64,000 nt of DNA from Aselliscus stoliczkanus (lineage: Eukaryota > Chordata > Mammalia > Chiroptera > Hipposideridae): contig CM066737.1 of NCBI GenBank assembly GCA_033961575.1, forward strand, positions 87,540,271-87,604,270, in the 5' to 3' direction. This document shows positions 38,566 through 50,427 of the stretch, piece after piece. Below the pieces are notes generated by a model. That model saw only the letters and a program-made list of their open reading frames with translations, made no database searches and was not told the DNA's origin. A program made the translations under genes and the position numbers. The stretch's first letter is position 1. Each line of letters opens with the position of its first letter.

Positions 38566-39154
38566 AAATATGTTAAGTGACACTTGATAGAATTTAGAGT
38601 CTGAAGAAACTAAGGTTTTTTATCAGCTAAAGTTTGGAATATGATTTTGTTTGTATTTTTTGTACGTGTGAAGAATTAAGTTCATAAAATGAGGTAGACC
38701 AAAGAAAATATAAGATAAAGGAGAGCATGGGGCAATCTTGTGCCAACTGGCTGTAAGTTGGAAATTGTATGTCTTTTTAACATCTCTTATAATTGTACCT
38801 TAGGGTTCTCTTTAAATGCCTACTTTTTGGGAAGAGAAATGCAAATGAGCCAAAAAACTTCTAAATGCCTTTAGCTTCCATTCATATGACATTACTAATT
38901 CATGATGAAGATATTTTAATGTTAGTGGTGTTGCTTTTGGTTGGGAGCCAGATGAATTTAAGCCATTACTATGCCTATAATGTAGAGTAGTTTTGTTTAA
39001 TGGTATGTATTAATGCAGCACTGGATAGCTTCCATTGAGTCAAAGAAATAACTGTTAGCCCTAACAGAATTCATACTTCTATATGCCTTCTTAACCAGCA
39101 TTTCAAATTATCTTCAGGAAAATCAATATTTAAAGAACGTACGTAATGTATGTA

Positions 39155-41125
39155 GAAAACCTATAATCTGTGCTGATGACATGAGCTTAGATGTAGAAAA
39201 CCCTAAAGATTCCACACACACACACACACAAAAAGCCTGTTAGAAGTGATAGCAAATTCAGCAAAGTTGCAGGATATAAAATCAACATGCAAAAATATGT
39301 TGCGTTACTAACCAGTAAAAATGGGCAATCCAGAAAAGAAATGAAGAAAAAAAATATTCCATTTAAAATGACATCAAAAAGAATAAAATACTTAAGAATT
39401 CACTTAACCAAGGGAATGAAGTATTTGTGTGCTTGAAAACTATAAAACACTGCTTAGAGCCACAATAGCCCAAGGAACCTTGAAAAAGAAGAAAAATGTT
39501 GGAGGAATCACACTTCCCTGATTTCAAAACTTACTGCAAAGCGACAGTAATCAAACAGTGTAATAATGACATAAAGATGGACGTATCAACAAATGGAGTA
39601 AATGAGAGAACCCAGAAATAAACTCTGGTATATATGGTGAAGTAATTTTCAACAAGGCTGCCAACATCATTCAATAAAGATCTGACTGTCTTCAACAAAC
39701 GACATTGGGAAAACCGGATATCCATATGCAAAAGAATGAAGTTAGACCTTACATTACACTATATGCAAATATGAGTATTAAAATGGATAAAAAGTGAAAT
39801 TTAAAAGCCACAACTATAAAATTCTTAGAGGAAAACAGGGATAAAACTTTATAACATATGGATAAAACTTCATGTCATTGGATTTAGTAATGAAATTTCT
39901 TGGCTAGAACACTGTAGTCAAGAAAAGGAAAAATAGATCAATTGGACTACATCAAAATTTTAAAAAAATGTGCACGAAAGTGCACTATCAGAGTTAAAGG
40001 AGAACCCACAGAATGGAAGAAAGTACAGTAAAACCTTGGATTGTGACTAACTTGTTTTGCGAGTTTTCTGCAAGATGAGCAAACATTTCTAATACATTTT
40101 AACATGGTAAACGAGCGATGTCTTGCAATATACGTAGTGTGTTTCCGGAATGAACTATGTTCGCAAATCAAGGTATTACTTACTGTAATTGCAAATCATA
40201 TATCTGATAAGGGATTAATTTCCAGGGTATGTATAGAACACTGACTACTCAACAAGAAAACAAACAACCCAATTCGAAGATGGGCAAAGGATTTTAAATA
40301 GAAATTTCTCCCAAGAAGATATACAGATGGCCAATAAGCCCATGAAAAGATGCTCTATATCAGTAATTCTTAGGGAAATGCAAATCAAAACCAAATGAGA
40401 TACCATTTCACACCATTAGGATGGCTATTAATAAAGAAAGGAAGACATTAAGTGTTGGCGAGGATGTGGAGAAATTGGAACCCTTGCGCATTGCTGGTGG
40501 GAGTGTAAAATGGTGCAGCCTCTGGAAAACAGCATTGCAGTTCTTCAATATATTAGACATAGAATTGCCATCTGATCCAGCAATCCCACTTCTTGGCACA
40601 TACCCAAAAGAACTGAAAGAAGAATGTCCAAAAGATAATTTGTGCACTCATCTTCACAGCAGCATCATTCACGTAGCAAAAGGTAGAACTCAAATGTCCA
40701 TTGGCAGTTGAATGAATAAACAAAATACCATGGATACATAGAATGGAATATTATTCAGCCTTAAAAAGGAATGAAATCTTGACACATGCTGCAACATTGA
40801 TGAGCTTTGAAGACATTATGCTAAGTGAAATAAGCCAGACACAAAGGGACAGATATTGTCTGATTCCGCTTATAGGAGTGACGTAGAACAGTTGCCTTCA
40901 GAGAGATGGAAAGTAGGATAACAGTGGTTTCCAGGGGCTGGTGGAGGAGGGGATGGGGAGTTACTGTTTTATGGGTACAGAGTTTCAGTTTGGGAAGATG
41001 ACAATTTTTAGAGATGGATGGAAAGAATGGTTGCACAACAATGTGAATGCACTTAATGCCACTGAATTATACACTTAAAATTGGTTAAAATGATAAATTT
41101 TATGTTATGGGTGTTTTACCACAAT
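39155..41125 (+). mobile_element. L1 ORF2 3' half and 3' UTR, decayed
   Basis: ORF2 remnants start near ctgtgctgatgacatgagct and run through the RT/C-terminal region. A recognisable C-terminal piece at 40430-40710 includes DIELPSDPAIPLLGTYPKE. The element ends in a 3' UTR with tacacttaaaattggttaaa. Many stops are present. It is interrupted at 40026-40185 by a DNA transposon. Confidence 0.85.
40026..40185. mobile_element. Tigger/pogo-like MITE inserted in L1
   Basis: The 160-bp element starts cagtaaaaccttggattgtg and ends gcaaatcaaggtattactta-ctg, i.e. inverted ends, with TA on both sides. Removing it restores L1 sequence (gaatggaagaaag then attgcaaatcatatatctga). Confidence 0.85.
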
Positions 41126-42349
41126 GTAAAAAGTCCTATAACCTTTTTTGTTAAGTTTCAGAAAATGTTTCCATTTATGCATGTTGGATGCAGGAGTTTT
41201 ATAATGTGATTGTACATTACAGCAGTTGTTTTTGTTTGTCAATTGTATATTTATTGCCGATGTGTGTATATGTCCAGATTGTCCTCTAATACATACATTT
41301 ACAGGAGTTTTACCCATTTGGTTAAAAAAAAGAAAAAAATCCCTGAATTTACCTCAAAAGGAATTATATATCTTTTTCAGTGATTACTGTGAAATTTACT
41401 AGTAACAAACACTTTATCCATTTTTAAAAATATTAATTTGTCAGTTTGATAACTTTCTAATTCCGTGGTGTACAGGTGTAATGTATAGGCATTATTCAAT
41501 ATCATTTAGACTTTTTTGAAATTTGGGTCATTTAAAACATAATTCAGCAACTGCTGTTATTTTTCTTATGCCCCATAATACTCTTAGTATTTTGCCTTGC
41601 TTTAGTAATAGTGAAAGGGGGGATGTTGGTGAAAGGAGAATACTACAGAAAAACTGGGAATCTATACCAAGATTCTTCTAAGAAAGATTTAGGGATGCTT
41701 TTGGAAAGACTCAGTAGCAACATGCATTTATCACTGTTGCTTGTTTTTAAATTGTTAATTAGAATTTGAGGTAAAGATTGATTCTGAGAGCTATCAAGGT
41801 GGTCACTTGAAATATAGATTGAACAATAAGGAGGTTGGTAGATAATTACTGTGTTTTGAACTAGAGTTATTGTGATTGTGAATTTTTTTTACTTTGTAGG
41901 CTGTTTATCACCTTTCTCCCTTAGTGCTTTTTAGAGCATGATCAGTTATTACTGTACTGACAAGTATTAGTCTAGTAGTAATTTATCATAGGTTGACAAG
42001 TGCCAGAATTCATCCTCACATATGTATCCACTGAAGCAGACAAACACTATTTTCATCTCTGAAATGATCTTCAGCTTATTGTGATATATTATTTTGGCCT
42101 GCAGGGTCACAGGAAAATTATAGTTAATCACTGTTTCAAATTAAAACATAATTGTAAGTATTTTTGCATTTCTTTAAATCGGTGTAATAATCCTATAGAT
42201 TTCATACTCAAGATATTGAGATCCTATTTAGGAAGTTAAATATTAAAGTGAGGAAGATTTCTAAAATATATAAATTCATTGCATTATATTTATGAATTTA
42301 AAATTCATAATATTTTTGAACAAAGAAGATTAATTTGCATGATCATTAT

Positions 42350-42610
42350 ATAAATGGTCCTATTAATACAAGGGAAATAATGTCAAGAGATCATTCCTGG
42401 TTCAAGTCAATTATGCTACCTATTAATTGAAAAATAAAAGCTGTTCATTGTGTACAGAGGTAGCACTCCTGACATATCATATAAATGACCCTATTAATGC
42501 AAGAGAAATAAGCTCAAGAGACACATTTTTACTGAAGTCAATTATGCCACATTTTAATTGAAAAATAAAAGCTGCTTTTATTCAAAGGGAGCACTGCTGA
42601 CATTCCATCA
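42350..42610. repeat. Ancient 131-bp tandem duplication
   Basis: Unit 1 (42350-42480) and unit 2 (42481-42610) align end to end: ataaatggtcctattaatac against ataaatgaccctattaatgc, and ttgaaaaataaaagctg in both. Divergence is moderate. The sequence is not a repeat family I recognise. Confidence 0.88.
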
Positions 42611-42871
42611 TATTCCATAGCCTCCTAATATTGCAGTATCAACCTAACCAATCTCTCAGTTCACCATATTATACAACGTGATCTTTTTCCCACATTAATT
42701 AGGTCATGTCTTCCCTACTTGCCACATTTAGGAAAAAGTCCAGACATTGAACTCAGCTGATAAAGCCCTGTGTGATGTGGTCCCTGCCTACTTCTTCACA
42801 CCTTATACCAGTCCCCTGATTTTACTGCACGACGGTCACGCTTGTTCCTGCCTCTTATTATTTCTATTGGC

Positions 42872-42879
<8 letters not shown>

Positions 42880-42937
<58 letters not shown>
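42880..42937. repeat. (CT)n microsatellite
   Basis: About 29 CT units at the tail of the antisense SINE that follows. A short tctctctc run also follows the SINE at about 43105, suggesting that the target was CT-rich. Confidence 0.97.
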
Positions 42938-42942
<5 letters not shown>

Positions 42943-43104
42943 AGGTAACAGGGTGTTTTTCCAGGACCCATCAGCTCCACATCAAGTAGTTGTCTTCTAT
43001 CTAGTTGTGGAGGGCGCAGCTCAGTGGCCCATGTGGGAATCAAATCAGCAACCTTGGTGTTATGAGCACTGTGCTCTAACCCCCTGAGCTAACCAGCCGT
43101 CCCC
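42938..43104 (-). repeat. VES-like SINE inside L2
   Basis: Antisense: ccaggacccatcagctccac, gaatcaaatcagcaaccttg, ccccctgagctaaccagccg. Confidence 0.88.
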
Positions 43105-44774
43105 TTCTCTCTCTTTATATGGCTGACCCCTTCATGCCATTCAGTCTCAGCTGAAAGGTCTCATTTTCAGAAGAATCCTTCCCAGACTACCCTATCTGAA
43201 GCAGCTCTCCTGACAACCCCTCCCAGGCATTCTCTATCCTATTCGCTTTTCTTGTTTTCTGCACAATCATCATCATTATCTGAAATCACCTCTTTAGGTT
43301 GCCTAGGTATTTTGTTGTTGTTTGCTTCCCCCACGACGATTTTTCATGCTTTGTCTTTTGGCTTCACTACTAGACAGCCAGTAACTACAACAGTGCCTAG
43401 CTCATGGTCAATATTTGTGGAAATGATAAAGGAATAGCCATGATACACATATATGGCATTTTATTTGTAAAATGTGATTACAGGTTGTTTGTTAGGGTCT
43501 CATTTCTCCTGCTGGGTTAAGCCAATGACAAACTCTTGTGGGACAACTAATCAGCTTGGGCATGTAAGCAGATAGTATAAAAGATATTCCAAACGGTTGG
43601 TGTGAAGTCCGGAAGGAGCCCAGAGCTATGTTTCATAGGGCCCACACTTCATTACAAATCTGGGTTAATGCCCTTTCTCAAAAGACCTGGCAGCCCTGAG
43701 ACCACATCCTGCAGTGGCTTCATCCTATTAGTGCTTCCCCTTTACACAGTTTAGGTAACCCCATTTACAGACCCTGTCACTTCATTAATAGGTAGACTCT
43801 GACTTTATGATCCCACATAGAAATTTGTCTATACTTTACTACACTAGGTGAACCAGACACATTTAAAACCATCATCTTTGTTGTGTGTATTTGTGTGTGA
43901 ATTACTGTGGGCATTTTCTGGGAACTGAATTTATCAGTATCTCAAAGGAATCCCTGAAGATAGTGAAGCCGAAGAGTCCTCAGACTAGATGATTGTAGAA
44001 TGTCTTTCTGTTCTAATTTTGAGACTTCTGAGTATCGCTTTCCTTCAAATTCTGTGAAGAGTGCAAAGGATATATCCCTACATGAGCAGATCATACACCA
44101 GGTTTAGTTCAGAGTCTGATATTCAGTAACCTGGGTTTCATTAAGGAATCTTCAGAGAGACCAAGTAAGTTCATGGTAAGAGATGGAGTTAAACAGACCC
44201 TGAAAAAATGAATAAGGAATGAAACATTGTTAAAGTCACACAGAGGTGAGACTTGTAAATAACTCTGATATAAGTTGATGACATAGGTGTATTCCAAACA
44301 AAACATTCAAAGAAAAAGGCAATGCAGTCGGTTGGGTGACAGAAATAATGCCTGGAGGGCATGACATTTGCTCTACATTTTGGAGAAGGATCTTGATTGG
44401 CAGAAAAAGGGAAGAATGACATTCCAGGTAAAACAGCAGGGACAAGCACCAATCAAACAAGAAATAAGAACAACACATATTCAGGGTGTAGCAATCATCT
44501 AATTTGCTGAGGTCAAAAAATAATAATATTAAATGTGTATTTATGTATGAGGCGTCATGCTAGGAACAGAGAATATCTAGATAAAAAGGTATGCATTTAA
44601 AAATATAATAGATTCTGCCAAATTGCTTTCCAAAATGATTGTAATGGTTCCTGTCCTCATCATCAATAAATGAAGTACCCAGTTCCAAACCCTTGCAAAT
44701 AACTTGAATGTATTTCACAGTATACAACTCTGTCCCTTCTTCCTGTAACCATAATTTATAAGGTATTCTCACCA

Positions 44775-44890
44775 ATTCATTCATTCCCCAAATATTTATT
44801 GAGCACTTACTAGATATCAAGACTCTGGTTGGCACCAGGGAACCAAATAGACGGTCTAATCTCTAGGAATGTAAGGATAATGGGAGAGAT
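44775..44890 (-). repeat. LINE-2 3' end fragment
   Basis: cattcattccccaaatattt, attgagcacttactagatat and gcaccagggaaccaaataga form the reverse complement of the L2 3' end. Confidence 0.65.
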
Positions 44891-45360
44891 ATACAGTTCC
44901 TTTAAACTCTGGACCTTTCCAGCTGTACTCACGAGAAATTTACTTTCTCTGGCAACTCAGTAGGGGAAATATTTGCACTCAGAGGTGAGGAATGGCAGAG
45001 ATGGCTTTCTGCATCTCATATTTTTCCTGAGAATGGTGAGATATTAACAAATCTGCCAATTGAATAATTCTGTTAAATTATGTGATGTACTAATTTCATC
45101 ATATTCATTATTGAGTAAGATATGTCCCTTTTTATTACAAGGTATTTTAGGAGCAGAAAGTTCTGGGTTATAGTAATATTTCTTTTACTTATTACCTAAT
45201 TGATTTTAGGAAAGTTATCTAATACCTGGGTATCTACATCTGCACAAATATGTATGTAGGGGATAAGAATAATTACCTTGAGGGATTCTTGTAAGAATTA
45301 GGAAAAATAATCAGTGAGAGAGTGAAAAAGTATAATGCAAACACAAAATACAAATATACT

Positions 45361-45935
45361 TTTTAAAATTTTATTTTTTATATTAATTTCAGATGTAAAA
45401 AACAACATAATGATTAGACAATTACACCCCTCACAAAGTGATAACCCCCCCAATCTACTACCCCTCTGACATCTTATATAGCTGTTACATTCCAACTGAT
45501 TCTATTCCCTATGCTGTACACCACCTCCCTACTTTTAATTGTAGTTAACATTCCTCAAAAAATTAAAAATAGAACTACCTTATGACCCAGCAGTTCCACT
45601 CCTGGGTATTTATCCAAAGAAATCCAAAACACTGATTTGAAAAAAAATATATAAGAACCCGTATGTTTGTTGCAACGCTATTCACAATAGCCAAGATATG
45701 GAAACAACTGAAATGCCCATCAATAAACTATTGGATAAAGAAATTGTAGTACATTTATACAATGGAGTATTACTCTGCCAAAAATTTGCAACAACACGGA
45801 TGTATCTAGAGACTATTATGCTAAGTGAAATAAGTTAGACTGAGAAAGACAAATACCATATGATCTCACTTATATGTGGAATCTAAAGAACAGAATAGAC
45901 AAGCACACAAAACAGAAATAGACTCAGAGATACAG
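45361..45935 (-). mobile_element. L1 with inverted 5' segment (twin priming)
   Basis: 45361-45557 is an antisense L1 3' UTR with its poly(T) at the left. 45558-45935 is the adjacent upstream L1 segment (ORF2 C-terminus, atgacccagcagttccactc, ttatatgtggaatctaaaga) in the opposite orientation. That is the twin-priming architecture. The target copy acaaatatactttttaaaa (from 45350) is matched on the right by acaaatata (45936-45944) continuing after the MITE as tttttaaaaa (46184 on). Confidence 0.85.
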
Positions 45936-45944
45936 ACAAATATA

Positions 45945-46181
45945 CAGAGGGTGCCAAAAAAAAATGTATACAAATTTTAAGAAAGAAAAAGCCTATTAAA
46001 ATTGTAACACTCAACATGTACCAATAACAAAAGATGAATACAAGTCACGTTTGACTTCTGCAATTGAAGAGGTGCTTAAAGTGGTTCCCATCAGCATCCG
46101 GACACTTCTGATTGCGGCGAACTACTGCTTGAACAACGTTGACCAAAGTGTCCACTTCTTTACATTTTTTGGCACCTGCAG
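45945..46181 (+). mobile_element. Long MITE (Tc1/mariner-type), copy 2
   Basis: Ends cagagggtgccaaaaa and ttttttggcacctgcag are inverted and flanked by TA (45943-45944, 46182-46183). The 237-bp body contains acaagtcacgtttgacttct and cgttgaccaaagtgtccact. It inserted into the right target copy of the neighbouring L1. Confidence 0.9.
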
Positions 46182-46690
46182 TATTTTTAAAAATGCAGTA
46201 TGATTCAGCTTCTTTATTTCCAAATACATATATTTTTCTGTTTCAGAATTTTTTCAGAATCCGTATCTGATTTCCTAGTCTATAGCCTCCCGTAGACTAC
46301 TTTCTGAATGGCAAACTATTAAAATCCTCAAGAAATATATCACATTGGTCTGCCAGAGTCTTTTTGTTGTTTTTTGAAACCCTGGTGGTTGACTTACATA
46401 AGAACCAGTAATCAGCATGAAATTCATCAAGTTCAGGCTTTTTTTTTCTGCAGTTGTACTTCTCTGAAACTTGAAGAAAGGAATTTGAAACTTTGTATAT
46501 CTGAACTTTTCATGTAGCCTTAGATAGGTGACCTACAAATATATAAAAACTAAACAAATTCCTAAAGAATCAGTTTGAGGAATGATGAATCTGTTGTGTT
46601 GAATTACTGTAATGGAGGTGGTAGCCTGCTTGCCATAAAGAAATTAATGTAAGACATAAACAGAACAAGCAATATTCCAGGAACAATGTG

Positions 46691-46728
46691 CCCCCGCCGC
46701 CCCTGCCCTCCCCCCCCGCCCCCAGACC
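46691..46728 (-). other. C-rich tract, G-quadruplex motif on the - strand
   Basis: The + strand reads cccccgccgcccctgccctc then cccccccgcccccagaccc. The complementary strand has at least five runs of three or more G with 1-4 base loops, isolated in AT-rich intron. Confidence 0.85.
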
Positions 46729-46924
46729 CTGCCACATACGCACTGCTGCCAGGTATGCTCCACACTGGCTGCCAATGTAGGGAGAGAGTGCTCTATGAAA
46801 TCACAATAAACATTGAATATAAAAATGTATCTAACTGAGAAAGGTAATGAGAAACAGAACAGTGGATCATCTTGAGTCCTTTCTTAGTTTCATGTTCTGT
46901 CTGAAAGATTAAGTCTTCAGTGAC

Positions 46925-47290
46925 TGATTGCTTGTTTAGTATTGTGTCAGGAGAACCCAGAATAAAAATTGGAAGTGATCCTTACCTTCAAGGAACTAGC
47001 AGTGTGACTTGGGAGTCCCGACTAACAAACATAGAGCAGTAGGCCTGAAACAAATCTGTCTATGAAGTAGTAAATTTCATTTTATAGTGTATGCTGAGTG
47101 CTGTAAAAATCTATGAGAGAACTCAAGAAGGGCTGCAATGGAAAGTAGCAAACTAAGTCAGAGGTCAGAGTTGAACAGAAACTCAAAGCTGTTTAGAATG
47201 GGAAAAGATAAAAGGCAGGGGTAGGTGGGCATGGGGGTGGGGGAGAGTATTCCTGGCTGCAAACAAGATGAGAGGATGTTTTGAAGTGGG
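46925..47290 (-). repeat. LINE-2-like remnant, antisense
   Basis: Diverged L2-type text such as accttcaaggaactagcagt, atgctgagtgctgtaaaaat and gagagtattcctggctgcaa. Confidence 0.5.
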
Positions 47291-47494
47291 GAAGAGAGAT
47301 GGATGGACACAGGCAAACATGCAGGTTGAGTAAAAGAGGGTAATTTAAATTCAGTTTTTCAGTTTTTAAGTCTGTTTTATTTATGGACACCTGTTTGGGT
47401 TCATTGCTCTGGCCCTGATAAGCTGGGAACTACGGTGGGGGTGCAGGCCTCATGACCCTTACTCTGACAGTATCTCTCTTGCTAAAAATAACAG

Positions 47495-47645
47495 TAGTCA
47501 CCCTATATTAAGACTTTAATGGGTTTCAAGCACTGTGTTGGGCTTCCACGTTTTATCTCCTGTAATCATGGAAATACCTGTGTGAGGGCAGGAGGCAGAG
47601 TAGGAATGGGGAGTCTCTCTGATTCCCAAGTCTGAGATCCCCATC
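47495..47645 (-). repeat. MIR-like remnant
   Basis: Faint MIR antisense pattern (agcactgtgttgggcttcca, aatacctgtgtgagggcagg). Confidence 0.45.
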
Positions 47646-47745
47646 ATGATAAAGTGATACTTAGGGAGCTTGTTATATCATTACAGGAGGTCAAGAGGCC
47701 AGGCCATTATATAATAATGAGTCAAGTGTCATAACGTGAACATGT

Positions 47746-47983
47746 ACAGAGGGAGCCAAAAAATGTATACACATTTTAAGAAAGGAAAAATCTGTATTAA
47801 AATTATAATACTCAATATATACCAATAACAAAAGATGAATCCAAGTCACGTTTGTCTTCTGCAATTACAAGGGGTGCTCAAAGTAATTCCCATCAGCATC
47901 CAGGCATTTCTGATTATGGCGAATGACTGCTTGAGCAATGTTGACCAAAGTGTCCACTTGTATACATTTTTTTGGCACTCCCC
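47746..47983 (+). mobile_element. Long MITE (Tc1/mariner-type), copy 3
   Basis: Starts after TA with cagagggagccaaaaaatgt and ends gtatacatttttttggcact. Aligns throughout with the copy at 45945, including acaagtcacgtttgtcttct. Confidence 0.9.
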
Positions 47984-48214
47984 GGCATTCTGTCAAGTAT
48001 ATAGGGTGTAACATTACTTGTGTATTCACTTGGATGAGTGGAAGGAAGTTGAATTCTCAGAGGTCATGGAACACAAGACTGTAGAGAGGTGTAATGGAAT
48101 ACAAAGGTAATGGCCAGTACCAACCTACAAGGAGCAGACAGACCTGAGCGTCAGTGCTCCATCTCCTGTCTGGAGCTGTGTGAGCTTGAGCAGCCTCGGC
48201 CATGTCACCTTTTT

Positions 48215-48590
48215 TTTATTTAATTTATTTATTTAAAAAATAAAAATATATACTTTTAATTAGCTTCAGGTGTACAACAAAGTGCAATAGTTATACTTTT
48301 TACCCCTCAAAGTGACAACCCCCCCCAATTCTCCCCTCCCACTCCTCCCCCCCATATCATACTATCTATTACAATTCCTTTGACTCCCTTACATCATATA
48401 ATCCACATCCCATGACTGTCTATATATTCAATTACAGTTGGCATACAATATTATACAACATGAATTTCAGGTATACAGTGCACTTTTTTTTTTTGAGGTC
48501 AGTGTCACTGGCCCTCATATGTGGGACCAAACCAGGGCTGCTGGCTTCCCAAGCCAGCACTTAACCACCGCGCCACTTGGTCGGGCCCCT
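48215..48590 (-). mobile_element. L1 3' end fused to a short SINE (chimera)
   Basis: On the - strand: a complete short SINE (48482-48590; + strand shows gtgtcactggccctcatatg and cgcgccacttggtcgggccc), its A-tail, then an L1 3' UTR (48215-48480; taattagcttcaggtgtaca, ttggcatacaatattataca). A single target duplication catgtcacctttttt (48201 on and 48591 on) brackets the whole unit. The L1-SINE boundary itself has no target copy. Confidence 0.8.
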
Positions 48591-48800
48591 CATGTCACCT
48601 TTTTGAATTCTAGTTTCCTCATCTGCATTATAGATATGAAGATAGGACCTACGTAACTTACATAATTTATGTAGGTATACTTATAGGACCTATATAACCT
48701 ATTTTTGCATCTGCCACTGCTCTGGTCCCTAAAGCTGAAGAGTTAAAAGACATAGCCACTGCCCTGGAAGAGCTCACAGTTAAAGTGATGGAGTTTGGGG

Positions 48801-48998
48801 TGGCCGCTGGTTAGCTCAGTTGCTTAGAGCGCAGTGCTCATAACACCAAGGTTTCTGGTTCGATTCCCACATGGGCCACTGTGTTGCGCCCTCCACAACT
48901 AGATTGAAACAACTACTTGACTTGGAGCTGATGGGTCCTCGAAAAAAACGCTCTCCACAACACTGTTCTCCAATACATTTTTAATAAATAAATAAATA
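48801..48998 (+). repeat. VES-like SINE
   Basis: Head tagctcagttgcttagagcg and ctggttcgattcccacatgg, body ctagattgaaacaactactt, tail (AATA)n. Confidence 0.92.
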
Positions 48999-49822
48999 AA
49001 TAGATGGGGATAGCTAAGAGCCTTCATTGGTTTTCCTCCCAATCAGAGCAGGATACTAAGCCTTCATTGCTGGTAGTTGGTTTGAAAACCAACTCAGAAA
49101 CATGATAGAGCTGCTAAAGCTGAGGAAAGGAAGGAGGAAAAGCTCGTAAAGAGAACATTATTGAGCTGATCACCATGAACTTAGCCTCAGTCATGCCAGG
49201 GATCCTCTGAAGAACCTTCTAGAAATCCCCTCAACAATGTGCCTCTGAAGGACAATTTATGTTTCTCCCTCCCCCTGTAAAGTAAGAGTCACTTTCTGGG
49301 CATTAACCCCTTTGCTTCCTGGCCCTGAAGCAGAAAAAGGAGCTGCAGCTGAAATTAGAGATGAATTGAGGGGATGAGGTGCACAACACAAAGCATTTGC
49401 TATCCAGAATCAACGCAAAAATGAACCAAAAGGCAGAAGATAAGAAAGTAGGAATAGAACACATCCTGGAGGGCCTTGAAAGCTGGGCTGAAACATGTGG
49501 AATGTGCACGTCTCAATATTTTCTTCTGTGTTCCCTGAATTGTATCTCTTGTTAAAAATGGGATTTACTGCTTTACTGTAAGAGTTGCAATTATGAATTG
49601 TAGGGAGTTTCCTGTTAATGAGGGCTGACTGGTTGGGTCCTGAAGGCGGCTCCATGTAACCAAAAATTTATTGCCCAATTTCAAACCTAGTGAATGTCTG
49701 TGGTAGCTGGATAGGGCACACTGCTTTCCATCAGATTTCCCCATGCTGTCTTTGGGTCACTTATTCATAAGTACAAAGTTAGGAAAATGTAGATGGAGCA
49801 AACAACAATACATATTTTGATA

Positions 49823-50427
49823 TCCAAGTCTGACAATTATGTTCATGAACTCATCCTAGAAAAGGTGCTACATACCTCATTGCTGAATATCACTATGGTT
49901 ACCTTTGAAGTACTCCCCTTGGGAAGCTATGCACTGTCACCAGTGCCTAGTCCAACCTTCAAAGCCATTTTGGAACTCTTTTTTCTGGAATGCCCATCAG
50001 AGCTGTCGTTGTATTACTTTTGATGTCCTGAATGTCATCAAAATGTCTTCCTTTCAATATTTCCTTTATCTTTGGGTAAAGAAAGAAGTCATTAGGGGCC
50101 AGATCAGGTGAGTAGGGAGGGTGTTCCAATACAGTTATTTGTTTACTGGCTAAAAACTCCCTCACAGACAGTGCTGTGTGAGCTGGTGCATTGTGATGCA
50201 AGAGCTGGTGCATTGTGATGCAAGAGCTCGTCCATTATTGTGATGCAAGAGCCATGAACTGTTGGCTAGAAGTTCAGGTCGTCTAACCTTTTCAGCATTT
50301 ACAAATAGTAAACTTCATTAACCTTTGTCCAGTTGGTATAAATTCATAATGAATAATCCCTCTGATATCAAAAAAGTTTAGCAATATCACTGCAACAAGT
50401 TCATGTAATTAATTGTCACACCTTGTA
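49823..50427 (-). mobile_element. Internally deleted mariner, copy 1
   Basis: The ends ccaagtctgacaattatgtt and attaattgtcacaccttgta are inverted. On the - strand about 80 codons of the transposase C-terminal half survive: SVREFLASKQITVLEHPPYS, then PDLAPNDFFLYPKIKEILKG. The last Asp of a DD34D triad is in APND. The middle Asp is missing: the sequence reads LLHHNAPAH where mariners have HDN. The 5' half of the transposase is deleted. A local duplication repeats gcattgtgatgcaagagctg. At about 605 bp it is half the size of an intact mariner and cannot move itself. Confidence 0.88.

Larger units (their letters stand above)
42700..43440 (+). repeat. LINE-2 split by a SINE
   Basis: L2 text before the SINE (aaagccctgtgtgatgtggt, ccctgcctacttcttcacac) resumes after it (ctgaaaggtctcattttcag, aatccttcccagactaccct), ending in the acagtgcctagctcatggtc region. 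Confidence 0.75.

Noticed and set aside
43480..43800. Possible promoter or LTR (tataaaag at about 43577)
   Set aside because: A single TATA-like word in AT-rich DNA without flanking LTR structure is weak evidence.
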